The notes under the pieces: model-generated
What the model was told of the DNA's origin: nothing
Database searches by the model: none
Seen by the model: only the letters and a program-made list of their open reading frames with translations
Program-made: the position numbers and the translations under genes
Part shown: positions 34,190 to 45,967 of the stretch, piece after piece
Layout of the letters: each line of letters begins with the position of its first letter
Numbering within the stretch: the stretch's first letter is position 1
Assembly (NCBI RefSeq): GCF_009905375.1
Contig: NC_133648.1
Coordinates: 313,165,666 to 313,229,665 of the forward strand
Reading direction: 5' to 3'
DNA from: Apium graveolens
Lineage: Eukaryota > Streptophyta > Magnoliopsida > Apiales > Apiaceae
DNA: 64,000 nucleotides

Positions 34190-35001
34190 TTAAATGTGGA
34201 TCCTGCATACACACCTGTTTAATAAAAATGTCAAAAATTTGTAGCTAAAAGAAACAAAATCATAAATTAGGAAGTCAACAGGCTCTTGAAGGCGGGAATG
34301 ATAAGGGAAGTAGATTATCCAGAGTGGCTAGCTAACATCGTCATAGTGTAGAAGAAAAATGGCAAGTGGAGGGTTTGTGTCGATTACACAGACTTAAATA
34401 AGGCATGTCCAAAAGATTCATACCCATTATCACATATTGACATGATGGTAGATACAACAGCAAGACATAAACTGCTAACTTTTCTCGACGCATCTAGTGC
34501 CTTCAATCAGATCCAAATGGAACCTACTGATGCAGAAAAGACGCCATTCATCACAGAAAGAGGAATATATTGTTACATAGCCATGCCCTTTGGATTGATA
34601 AATGCAAGTGCAACATTCCAACGTCTAATCAATAAGATGTTCAAAAATTTGATTGGTAAGACGATGGAGATGTACATAGACGACATGGTTGTAAAGTCGG
34701 AAAAAAAAATGATGTAAGGGATTTACAAGAAGCATTCGACATATTAAAGGCCTTCAACATGAAACTAAACCCAACAAAATGTAACTTTGTTGTCTCATCA
34801 GGAAAGTTCTTGGGCCACATGGTGACTAGGAAAGGAATAGAGGCAAGTCCAAATCAAATTAATGCCATATTTGAGCTTACCAGCCCGACCAACGTGAAGG
34901 ATGTTCAAAAACTGACTGGACATGTAGCAGCCTTGAACAGATTCATATCACGCTCTTCAGACAGGTGTAAGTTGTTCTATGACGTCCAAAGAAAAAAATA
35001 A
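34190..35001 (+). pseudogene. Gypsy-1 reverse transcriptase
   Basis: Recognisable blocks: WRVCVDYTDLNKACPKDSYP, LDASSAFNQIQM, MPFGLINASATFQ and the catalytic YIDDMVV (YIDD, 34673-34684). The frame shifts in a run of A residues at about 34702-34709 and resumes with FNMKLNPTKCNF and the GHMVTRKGIE thumb region. Stops lie upstream at 34123-34125 and in the 34220-34350 stretch. Role when intact: synthesis of element cDNA. Confidence 0.85.
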
Positions 35002-35089
35002 AGGGTTTTGTTGAATAGAACAACATGAAGCTGCACTCACATAGCTAAAGGGATATTTGACGAACCCTCATTTGTTAATAAAGCCAAAC

Positions 35090-35964
35090 CAAGGGGAAGA
35101 ACTCTAAGTATACTTGTCAATTACAGATGATGCTGTGAGTGGAGTTCTAGTAAAAGAAGATGGAGGAGTTCAGTCACTAATTTATAATGTGAGGAAAAGC
35201 TTAGTTGATGCAGAATCAAGGTACACATTCCTTGAGAAACTTGTACTAGCATTAGCTGTGACATCCACAAAACTAAGGCACTATTTTGAATCACACAGGA
35301 TTCATGTCGTAACGAACTTTACATTGTGAATGGTCTTGAGTAAACTAGAGTTGACAGGAAGGATGGCAAAATGGTCCATTCGATTGAGTACATATGATAT
35401 CTTGTACGATTCAAGAACTGCAATAAAATCACAAGCGTTAGCTGATTTTGTGACATATTTTAGTCCAAACCAAATGAAACAGGTTGAGAAAGAGTTGCAG
35501 CAAATATTCTCCACCACAGATGTGCATCCTTAGAAATTATACAAGGACGGTGCATCAAACGTGAATGGAACAGGACTGGGACTTGTACTAAAATTGCCAC
35601 AGGGGGATATAGTGGCATACACTATATGTTGTGATTTCAAAGCCACCAACAATGAAGTTGAGTGCGAAGCTTTAATTATGGGGCTTTCAACAACAAAGGA
35701 CATGAAGGCAGAAACATCGACATAAACTGTGATCCACTTTTGATTGTCAATCAGGTCAACGACACATACGATGCAAAAGATCATAAGATGGTTATGTACC
35801 TGAACATTGTCAAAACCCTGTTATATTCATTTGATGTGTTCCATATACAACAATTACCAAGGGACCAAAATGTGCAAGATGACCTTGGTAGGATTGGGTG
35901 TTGTTCTAACAGACGTCAGTTTAGCCAACATACCAATTGCTCACGTAATGAAGCCAGTAAATGA
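35090..35964 (+). pseudogene. Gypsy-1 RNase H and second (archaeal-type) RNase H
   Basis: The first domain shows DDAVSGVLVKEDG and ESRYTFLEKLVLALAV and ends around 35460 with AIKSQALADFV. After a linker, YKDGASNVNGTGLGLVL and NNEVECEALIMGL (35535-35690) form the second domain, with the D...E layout of the archaeal-type RNase H found in Tat elements. The frame is broken near 35725 and 35870. The pair of domains is the basis for the Tat assignment. Confidence 0.75.
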
Positions 35965-36104
35965 AAGACTAGTCGAGGAATCGAATGTGATGCTCTTGCA
36001 TGAAGATAACAATACAATCAATTGGATATATGCATACATAGACTACCTATTGCATGGTACACAACCAGAAAACTGCAATGAGGCGAGAACATTGTGAATG
36101 AAAG

Positions 36105-36824
36105 CTTCTCGTTTCACTATTGTAGATGATATATTGTTGAAGAAATCCAGCACTGGTCTACTCCAAAGATAATTAGACAAGAATGAAGCTGAGTTGATAT
36201 TGAGGGACATTCATGAATAAGAATATGGGAACCACACGGGTGGAAGAAATCTATCTTTGAAGATACTACGAATGGGTTACTACTGGCATACTCTAAGACA
36301 AGACGCTATGGACTATGTCAAGAAATATGACGCTTGTCAACGCCATGCTCCGGTCATACATCAACCTTCTGAACAACTTCATGCCATGATACCTTCTTGG
36401 CCATTCATAAAATGGGGAATGGACATCGTTGGAAAAATGCCTCATGCACCAGGACAGAAAGTATTCATGCTGGCAATGACGGACTACTTCATCAAGTGGA
36501 TAGAAGCTGGAACATTCAGACAGGTGATAAGTAAGGAGGTTATATCCTTCATAAAAAGAAATGTCTTATGTAAATTTGACATTCCATCTAAAATTGTGTG
36601 TGATAATGGCTCTCAATTCATAAGTGACAAGACATAAGCTTTTTGTAGAAAATACAACATTAACTTGGTCAAGTCTACACCAAGGTATCCATAAACAAAT
36701 GGTCAAGCTGAGTTAAGAAACAAGATTATAATCAACAGCTTGAAAAAAAGACTATCCATACATAAAGGGAAATGGGTTGAAGAATTGCCATAAGTATTGT
36801 GGGCAGATAGGATAACACCCAAGA
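36105..36824 (+). pseudogene. Gypsy-1 integrase, N-terminal and core part
   Basis: Zinc-binding H-H and ...CQRH motifs (36210-36350; the first Cys of the pair is replaced by Tyr in YDACQRH), then the core with WGMDIVG and VCDNGSQF carrying the first two catalytic Asp residues, and NGQAELRNK with the Glu. Stops at 36635-36637, 36692-36694 and 36791-36793 all read TAA where the family has glutamine (CAA). The domain is cut after ...RITPK by the Gypsy-2 insertion at 36825. Confidence 0.85.
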
Positions 36825-39800
36825 TGTAACACCCCCAAATCCGGGGTCGGGGATCCGGGTTATCACGAGTTCCATTTCCCTTAATAATACTTAATCTTAA
36901 TAATCAACCAACTACTGCGTACTGTGACCCCACAATATACACACACACACACCATAAGTTATAGTCTCAGAGATGAATACCAAAAATAACACAAGTCATT
37001 TTATTCCACAATTATAAACCATTTCACCTTAAAAAGGGTTTTTGAATAATTTACATATTCTTTGCCATTACTACAATTCATAAATATACATAAGTCTGGT
37101 ACATCGAAAGTTCAAAACCTAGCCTATTGGTAGATCCTACCTCAGCTACACGGCATCAACGCCTACAGGGAACCGCAGAACATTTCATATCTGCTCGCGA
37201 AAGGGAGCTTGATCCTGTTCATCTTGTCTATCTATTGTTGTGTGATGAAAAAAGAAAGCAAGGGTGAGCAACAAGCCCACCGAAATAATATGTATAATAA
37301 TTAACAATATATGAGCATTCTCATAGTACTCATGAAAGTCTTGGTCAAGAAGAAATGAACCAAGTTTGATAATCATTAACTAGATATAAGTTGAAAAGAT
37401 GAAGTTACAAGATACTCCAATATACTTATATCTTTTCCAAATACTACTTGAACTACCACCGTTCAAGTTATAAACAGTTTCAAAAATTCATCACATAGAT
37501 GAGACTACAAGATAAGATTTGAATATATTCAATCTTTGAAATATCATTCAAAAGAAATGAAGTTACGAGATACTTCATTAAGTCCCGATATATATATATC
37601 CATATATATCTCTCATACATTTCCTGAAAACCTCTGTCATGTAAAGTATGAACAGAGTTGTAATATCCAATGAATTTGGAAAGAAAAGAATTTTGGCATA
37701 AACCCGATATCTTGCTGATCAGGCAAAGATACCAATAAGTAACCTTTTCTACTATAGATGGATGAATTCCTCTCCGGTCATCACCCTGGCCGCATTAGGA
37801 CCTCGCGCTAGACCGTTACCCGGCCACTCACGCGTGGATGGACTGTCACCCAGCCTCTTACACCTTCATAGATCATACCCCGGCCTGTCGCTTATGCCGA
37901 CTCAATTAGATGGACTTACTTCCCGAATATTGGGCAAGTACTCAAATTGTTTTCTCTAAACAGCAACCACGTTGCGAATATAAAATACACCACAGGGCCG
38001 GATCCCTTAGATTTTTGAGCGAGTATTCAAGTCCCCTTCAAAAGGAAGATCTTAAATTTGAAAACGAGTTTTGGGATCCGCCCTAACTTTTAAAATCATT
38101 TTGAAGAATCGAAAACATTTTTGAGAATGTTTGGAGTAATGCTGATTTAATGAAATAAATCAGTCCCGATATATTAGAAAATATATGAATATTATTATTT
38201 AAATAATATTCCCATAAGGATAATCCTTATAAAAATAATTGAAGTAGAAGTTTTAAAACTTATACTTGAAATGAATAATAAATAACCAAAGATATAATTA
38301 TACAAAAGTACGATCTTTATTTGAATAATCGAAAATAAGTTTGATTATCGAAACATTATTCTTTAATAAAATAAAGAATATTGTTTAATAAAATAAGCAG
38401 AGTCATAAGTTCTCGAATGAATATTCAAAATAATATTCATTAAATAAAGTAAGCGGAGTCATAAGTCCTCGAATGAATATTCAAAATAATATTCATTAAC
38501 TAAAATAAAGTTATCGAATAAATCTTATTCGATTAATAGTTTTGAAAACTATATCTATATATATATATATATTATACTCGGGAACATCGACTCCCGGTTT
38601 AGAAAATGTTCACCTTTGGGTTCCCTATACTAAGGGTATACGGGTAAAAAACTTGCCTGAGTGTTCCGGGGTAGACTTAAGATTAGAGTGGGTCCGGTAA
38701 CCTATGAACAACAACATAAGCCGGAATTAGACCACAGTCGCTTAAGAAACTAGTCAAAACTCATACATACCCTAACGGTCGCTTACGGTCGCTTATACGC
38801 TTAACGATTTGCGTTAATCGCTCGCGTACCCTCGGCTCCACTAATTTTAATAAATTAACCGTTACGAATTTTAAGACGACTCTTTCAGGAATACTATACC
38901 AACTGCCTAACCCACCTTACATAATTGTTTCGTAATTCAATTAGTCTTTTAAGGGCCTTAAACAAGGTCTCAAAGTAAAGCGAGGGGTAAAGGTTCGTTC
39001 GCGAAACGCCGTTACTTAAAATGATCGTTTCTCCTAAACCGTACATCGGAACCATGCGAACCATATATCAAAACGAAGCTTACGACACGATCTAGATAAT
39101 CATGGCAATGTTACAGATTGACCAGTGAGTTATCTAGTCCGAGATTCATGTACAACAGTCTAAGGAAAACGGGCATTACAACGACTATATTTACGAGTTT
39201 TCCAAGTTTCTCACTACATCAAAACCTCACCAAACAACCCACAATTATTAACACATCAAAACCTCAACTAAATAATACTATACCAGTCCTTATTATCCAG
39301 ATTCTTCATCTCAACCAACCACAATCAAGTTCTATTAACTATAACAAGATTCATTCACCAAATCACTCCAAATTCAAATCAAACTACTAATAATCAAAGA
39401 TCATGCTTCTCATTTAGAAAACCAATTATCAAACTCACTAATAATCAAAGTAAAGGCTAGGGTTTGAAGTTTATACCTTCCTTGGGAGGTGTTAAGTTGC
39501 TAGGAAGCCTTAGGGAGCCTCCTACAAGCTTGATCTTTCCAAAGAAATCAAGAACACAAAGTTAGGCTTTGAAGTTTCTAAAAGTCCGATTGAAAGAACT
39601 GTAAAAATGAGGGTCTTACCTTGCTTATTTGGATGACACTTGTAAACAAGAGTTGTAGGCCATCTCAATACCTTTCCAACGAGCTATAGAATACAACATT
39701 TGAGTGAGTATTGAAGGAGATATGGCAGTTTGAAGTTGCTGAGTTTGTTTTGGCCGAGAGCTTCTTCTTGCAAAGTCAACTCTTCTCTTTTTGATTGATG

Positions 39801-40399
39801 TTATTTGCTTGGTTGATTCTTCTTTTTGTCTTAAAATTTGTTTTAACCTTTTTTCCATGGTTAATTTTGTATGGCCCAAAATCACCCAACAAACAAAACT
39901 CATTTGTCATGTTTATGCAAGCAAGCTTGTGTCATGTGATGACATCATCATCCACTACCTTTTTGATTAATCCCTTAATTACTTGGCTAATGACCACTGA
40001 TCTGTTATACGGTTCGTTTATCTTTCGTTTTCGTTCGTTGTTTGAGGGATCATATCGGAGATCTTATTACTTGGGTTCCCTTAAACCTTTCTCAATATTT
40101 TATATTCCTTTTATGATTCTCTCTTATAATCCTTGAATTTAAATCATTTTAATCATGTTACCTTATACTCAATTCTTTCGGCATCTGGTGGATTTTCGGG
40201 AAAAATCAAAGTGTTCAAATTTTGATTCTGACGATCTTTACATACACTTATTTACTTTATAGAATACTAATACGATCTTAGAATTTCCATAATAGTACTC
40301 CTATATATCGTGGTCTGATAATTTTTCTTAATCAGCATTGTCAGCACAAGTTACTATTCATCAGGGTTTCAAAAATTTCCAAAAATTGGGGTTATTACA
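36825..40399 (-). repeat. 3' LTR of Gypsy-2 (3,575 bp)
   Basis: Closely matches 45968-49375 plus 62594-62952 throughout. It lacks a 192-bp segment present in the other LTR, with the join at GATA (37368-37371). It contains (AC)n and (AT)n tracts and a set of clustered CGCTTA(C/T) phrases near 38770-38820. No credible coding. Confidence 0.93.
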
Positions 40400-40416
40400 G
40401 TCTCCCCTCCTTAAAA
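40400..40416 (-). other. Polypurine tract of Gypsy-2
   Basis: The minus strand reads TTAAGGAGGGGAGAC immediately before the 3' LTR. Confidence 0.8.
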
Positions 40417-40429
40417 GGATTCCGTCCCG

Positions 40430-41120
40430 GAATCAGATAGAAAATGAATAGGGATGCTCTCTTAGCATTGCACTTTCTAACTCTCAAGTAAATTTTTCCA
40501 CATTGTGGTTCTACCACCAAACTCTGCCTAGTTTGATAACCCTTCTCCTAAGAACTTGTTCCTTTTCGATCTATAACCCTTCCCGGTTGCTCCAATAGGT
40601 TACGTCTGGTTGCATGTCTATGCGCTCATATGCCCCAATTTATCTGGCATCCGGATTACACTTCCTTAACATTGATACGTGGAACTCATTGCAAACTTGT
40701 TACAGGTTCGTGGGTAGGGCTAGTTCGTTTGATAACTTCCCAATATATCGTAATATATTCAAGGGTCCAACAAATCGTGGGTTAGATTTCCTTTCTTTCT
40801 GAACCTCATCCATCCTTTCCAAGGAAATACCTATAACAGCAGTAGGTCCCCCACTTCATACTCTTTGTCCTTTCGTGTTAAATCAGCATACTTCTTATGT
40901 CCATCTTGGGCTACTACCGGCCGTCCTCTGATTAGATCTATTATATCCTTGGTCCTTTGGACTACTGCGGGTCCGAGCATCTTGCGCTCTATAACTTCAT
41001 CCTAACATAAGGGAGATCGACATTGTCTTCCCTCAAGGATCTCATAAGGCGATATCTCGATACTGACATACGATCTATTATCGTAAGAAAACTCAATCCG
41101 TGCTAAGTGACCATTCCAAA
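40430..41120 (-). pseudogene. Gypsy-2 integrase C-terminus and chromodomain
   Basis: Minus-strand pieces include EFSYDNRSYVSIEISPYEIL, then GPAVVQRTKDIIDLIRGR, QDGHKKYADLTRKDKEYEVGD, NEFHVSMLRKCNPDA and RRRVIKLGRVWW-NHNVE. These match the integrase tail and the GPY/chromodomain region of plant chromoviruses in order, separated by stops. The chromodomain, in active relatives, directs insertion to marked chromatin. Confidence 0.8.
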
Positions 41121-42589
41121 TTCTTTCAAGTCTATTGCATACTCTCATCATAGCTTTTAGCATTATAGCTTTTGTTTCTCAATACTCATTCTTTTCCAGT
41201 TCGTAATCGTTACTATCTTCCGTACATAATACTATACTGGTTACACTTTTGCTCGTTAGTATTCTATAACCTTTTAATAACCGCGTCAACCTTAGTATCA
41301 TGAACGCGTTAGATTCGGAATACCACCGCACTGATACTACTTCCTTTAGCTGCTTCCATCTTCGAAAGCTTGATCTATCGTATAGAAGTAAAAGATTTTA
41401 TTGAGAGATCACTATGATCATGAACACTTGTTCTATTGCATAGTTAGTACAAAAGGTGGCCATCCTTTAGTACTTGACAAGCAATTAAACAACATGTGGT
41501 ATCCTACTAGGCTTCTATCACACAGATAGATAGTCATTTGGCAATACCTCCCCTTCTAGAAGGGTTGTTCTTCTCAGCTTATACAAAATGAAAAGGAGAG
41601 AAAAGAACGAATTGAAGAGAATTGTATATGAAAAAAATACTGCCACAATTATCTGGCTTGGAATCTACCTCTGAACGATAGAGGTTTGTCATAGGAGAAC
41701 AAAACATATGTGTATATATATCAACATCAAGTATTATAGCATCGCATTTCACGTGCCAGAATATTTACTATTCTGTCCATCATTCCATGGATCCATGCTC
41801 TTGCTCGAGCTCATAAACAATCACTTTTGAAACTCCCTCAACATCGAAACTCGAATAAGGGATTTCATTCTAGACATCATCGTTACTAGAATTCTATGCT
41901 TGCACCGCAACCTTCCTCGTATAGTAATACGACTCTCTATTGATAAGAAGGAATAAGTATTCAATAGGTAGATAATCTACTTAATTAGTCTATCAATGAT
42001 AACTTATACACCACCTTGACCCGATTAGTTGTACTCAATCTCAACATCCATTCCAATACAACTCTCACGGTTGTAAGTAATCGGCTCATTACTCGTAGAA
42101 TCATTCCTGCAGTACTATGGTCCACCGTTGACCTACTGTAGTCATTCGTTTTCCATGAAGTCTTAATAGCTAACCATACGGAGTCCGTACATATCGTATC
42201 GAATTCTTTTAAGGAGGTAACATGATCACCGTTCATGATTCATGGAGAACACTCCTGAACTTGACATATATATGACATGAAGCAGGTAAAATTGCAGAAG
42301 AGTTTCAATGAAAGCAACGATAGTAGGTTAATACCATTCTTAATCATATGCCTTCAATAGATTAATTAACTCAAAGGTTTGTTTAGTCCTTTTTGAAACA
42401 TGGTCCTGGCTTATTCTCAAGATAGGATCTTCTAAGATAGATAGCCCGCTCATGGCGATTAACATGAATTCAATTTTTTTTTACCAAACTACTATTATGG
42501 TTAAGTATCACACACCCATTAGAAGGAATGTCAATCTTCCATACCACAATATAACCTTCACGGCTTTAACCATCATCACTGTATTCCTG
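41121..42589 (-). pseudogene. Gypsy-2 internal DNA, too decayed to assign
   Basis: By position this should hold the first half of integrase. I could not recognise conserved blocks, and stops are frequent in every frame. Confidence 0.4.
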
Positions 42590-42810
42590 TGGCATGAGCG
42601 CCTATAATTGTCCTCTTACACTTAAAGTGTCGGCCACCTCCTTGGCCTTTCCTGATAGTAAAATTTCCTTACAATCAGTGTCATTTTAACCACCTCCATT
42701 TCTACCTCATTTCAAATCACTTCTTGTGTGAAAATGCTCTTCCTTAAGCTTTGGTGAGAAAAAAAATATATATCGCCATTTTTCCATAAGTTATTGCCTC
42801 TGTCTTTTAG
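42590..42810 (-). pseudogene. Gypsy-2 RNase H scrap in its normal position
   Basis: The minus strand gives GDIYFFLTKA followed by a stop, then FSHKK, and later KEILLSGKAKEVADTLS. These align with the RNase H end seen better preserved at 44714-45480 (CEIYTSHK..., [18 protein letters not shown]). It lies between gag and integrase as expected for Gypsy order. Confidence 0.55.
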
Positions 42811-43989
42811 AGGTTAACATTGTCACGACTGACTCTTGATCATACTTAGGACGTCTCTTATCTTGGGTCCTACTTATTTTCACCAATCCCGACCTTCATT
42901 GGGTCGATCTATACTTTCTTATGGTTTAACACGTGCCCACCTGGCATTATTATAATTATGTCATATTTCCTTTATCAAAATTTCTATTCTTGAGAACTTT
43001 GAATATTACCGTTCTCCTTGTAAGACCTCTAAGGTTATCCTTGAATCGTTCCTCCTGTATTCCCTAGATATAGGGCATATCAAAATACCATTTACTAATA
43101 CTAGAACCATTGTTTATATACTTCTGAAAAATTTCTCCACTGATCCTTAAAGGTTGTTGTTACCTTAATCCTTTTCAATTCATTTTGTCAAAACTCATAC
43201 TGTCCCTATTAAGGGCGAAATGCCAACCTTTATGCATTCCCCTAGGGTTCATCTCAAGTTATCGAAGTTATATCCTTAATTCCACCTTTAAAAAGGTACT
43301 TGCATCCTTTCATGGATAAATCAAGTCATATATCCTTGATAGATTATCTTATTCAATCATTCCCACCTCGATAGTCTATACCAATTTCACAATAACATCC
43401 TTATTCAAACTGAGGTCAACCCATATGGCCTTCAAAAGAAAATAATGGTTACCCGCTTTTATTTCCTAATTTGGTAATGACAACAGGGATGTTCTGGAAG
43501 ATATTGGTCGTTTTCAACGTGAACTTCTTCTTAATAATTCCTCATTTACTTTTGTTGTTTATCTCAACAGTCATCTCAATGTTGGGATATCTTTCATACC
43601 TGACGTCTCCCTTTTTGGGTATCATGCCACCGGTCTTACACTTCACATTCTTGAAGGTCACTTCCTTCATCTAATTTTCCTAATTTCTTATTTTCTTGTC
43701 TCCTTAGTCTATCCGCGTCTCATTATTTATCCTTCGAACTATCTCAAGGTTTTCTCGAATACTCTCAACTTAAGGGGATTAATTATACGCATCGCTTACG
43801 CCTTCAACCTTGAATTTATCTCATGATCAGTCACCATCGCGCTGATGATGACACACTTCTCTATATTTATTGCAAGGGTTTCTTAGGGTTTCCCATACCT
43901 AACTCCCTTATCACTTCTCAACTCTATTTCCTTTATATCCCTTTGTACTCCTTCCCTTTTTAGTCTTTTATTTTCGTTTCCATTACAAC
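42811..43989 (-). pseudogene. Gypsy-2 internal DNA, probable gag end, protease and RT remains
   Basis: No motif I would defend. Short open runs occur (for example 43471-43674 on the opposite strand), but none matches a known domain. Confidence 0.35.
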
Positions 43990-44600
43990 CATTACATGAA
44001 CCAACACAACATAAGCATTGATTTCAAACATCCCGTCATTCTGGATTCGTGTCCTCAGAACGAATCTTGACAACTTTTACAACTTAGATTCATAATTCAT
44101 CATACTTATCCGCTTTTGTTCTAGTTCCAAAGCTTTTACACTATCTCCTTATCCTTGGGAATTACTTTTCCGAAAATAATTGACTGAACTTTAATCAGTT
44201 TATCATAACCTCTGGCTCCGTGCCTTTCTTGGCCTTTCACCAGCGGATGGCCTCTCTCTTAGGAGGGTAAGTGACAAAAACAGTCTTTTGCGCTTCATTA
44301 ATCATTTAGAATATAAAATCATTTCTCTATTTCCTTTATCCAGGCTCTTGCCTCGGCTAGGTCAGCTTGTTCCTTGGAACTCTGAGAGCTTAGCGACTTA
44401 AAGGTCCTGAAAGAATTTCTCACCGCATTGTTTCCTCAAGGTGGTGGTTGGGAATAAAAGTATAAGTTCTGTTTAGACAGGTCCATGAATTTCCCAATAG
44501 GAGTACCATCCTGGTTCTCCCTATCTTGTTCGACTTCTGTTTTCTCAGTATGAAACGTTTCAACCTTCTCCCATAATCGGGGTTATCTTATACGTTAAAA
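43990..44600 (-). pseudogene. Gypsy-2 gag remains
   Basis: Minus-strand frames contain EARAWIKEIEK, then AQKTVFVTYPPKREAIRW, QLFSEK-FPRIRR and LEQKRISMMNYESKL. This is the order of conserved patches of the Retrotrans_gag domain (W..., A..WW, F..K(Y/F)FP..., then the Y/E block). Stops and shifts separate them. Confidence 0.65.
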
Positions 44601-44713
44601 ACCTTGTTTTCCACTCTATTATGTTATGGGTTCTTTCTTTCTTGATGGCAACCTCCCTGACTATCACATTTAGGGTTTGCCCTAAATCTTATTCCTCAAA
44701 CTATGGCTCTCAT

Positions 44714-45480
44714 CTAAGTTCTCATCCTTAAGCTCTTGACTTTTGGAACCCAAATTCTGTAGGAACACCTCACTATTCCCTTATCATCTTTCTCGGTATG
44801 GATCTCTTCTCCGGTCATTGACTCTCTATCTTCATTCATCACTTTTTCTTGGCATAATATTATATTTTCCAATAATCCAGACCGCATAGCGATCTCAAAT
44901 AGCTTTTCGGTACCGGCTCCGGTTGCATTCACTTCTATTTCCATTTTCTCAAAATCTCTTATCAACTCTCTTAGAGACAACATCATCTTGAGTTTCTCCT
45001 TTCTACTAAGGGCATTAGCCACCAATTTGGCTTTCCCTGGATGATAAAGAATCTCATAATCGTAATCCTTGATTAGCTCTAACCACCTCATTTGGCGCAT
45101 GTTGAGCTCTTTTTGCGTGAAAATATACTAGAGCACTTATGGCTTGTGTAAATCTCGCACTTCTCTCCATACAAGTAGTGCCTCCAATCTTTAGGGCAAA
45201 ACTATTGCCACGAGACCAAGCTCATGGATGGGGATATCGAATTTTATATTCCCTTAATTGTCTTGACGCGTACGCGATTACCTTGCTGTGTTGTATAAGA
45301 AGCACCCTAATTCCTTATGCGAAGCGTCACTACACTTCACAAAATCTCATTTTCCATCCGGCAACGCCAACATAGGGGACGTCACCAACCTTTGTTTCAG
45401 TTCTTAAAAGTTGTTCTCGCATTTCTCTGTCCATTCGAACTTCTCAGTCTTACGAGTAAGCCGCGTTAAAGGGGCTACTA
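44714..45480 (-). pseudogene. Misplaced RT thumb, RNase H and integrase start, upstream of gag in Gypsy-2
   Basis: The minus strand reads APLTRLTRKTEKFEWTEKCE (RT connection), LALPDGK, SDASHKELGC, then REYKIRYP and LVAIVFALKIWRHYLYGEKC (RNase H), then a 128-codon open piece from [20 protein letters not shown] to [14 protein letters not shown], the linker into integrase. It is less decayed than the second RNase H copy at 42590-42810 and lies between the primer site and gag, where it does not belong. Confidence 0.8.
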
Positions 45481-45483
45481 TCT

Positions 45484-45705
45484 TTACAAACTTGAACGAA
45501 CCTCCGGCAGTGATCGGCCAATCCTACCTCTGGTAGTTGCCCTAACCATGGTTATCAATTCCTCAGCGATCATCTCTTCAGTCTTGTTAGGATCCTCCAC
45601 AAGATCCTTCTCAACAACAATCCATTCCGGGACAACATCCTCAACCGCTACATCCTCAATATGAATATCATCCGGTCCCTCATTAGGGTGTTCCATTGGA
45701 TCCAT
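45484..45705 (-). pseudogene. Acidic ORF near the Gypsy-2 primer site, probable gag N-terminus
   Basis: Starts MDPMEHPNEGPDD and is strongly acidic, then ends in a basic patch (TTRGRIGRSLPEV). Tekay-type gag proteins often have an acidic N-terminus. The assignment rests on position and composition only. Confidence 0.4.
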
Positions 45706-45951
45706 AATCCGATCCCCAATCAGTAATGAAAAATCATCGCGCTGTTGCTCCTCAACCTCAGGGTTCGGAGTCCCGCGACTATATACGATAACGAACTACG
45801 CTTCTATCACGAAACTTATAAGGGTTCCCATTAGGGTTTTAACTGTCATTACTACGTTAGGTAGCCCGATTATGAACTTGGCAAGAGTTCTTATTATCTT
45901 AGTGAACTTATTATCTTAACGTTACATCATCTCTGAGGTTTATAACGCTTA

Positions 45952-45963
45952 GCTCTGATACCA
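45952..45963 (-). other. Primer-binding site of Gypsy-2
   Basis: The minus strand reads TGGTATCAGAGC, complementary to initiator Met tRNA, 4 bp inside the 5' LTR. Confidence 0.9.
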
Positions 45964-45967
45964 ATTC

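Noticed and set aside
31272..36824. Endogenous pararetrovirus (Caulimoviridae) origin
   Set aside because: The order gag-protease-RT-RNase H-second RNase H-integrase, the presence of integrase, and the primer site are those of a Tat-type Gypsy element.
37762..37959. ORF of 65 codons in GC-richer DNA
   Set aside because: It lies wholly inside a Gypsy-2 LTR; the matching segment of the other LTR lacks the start codon.
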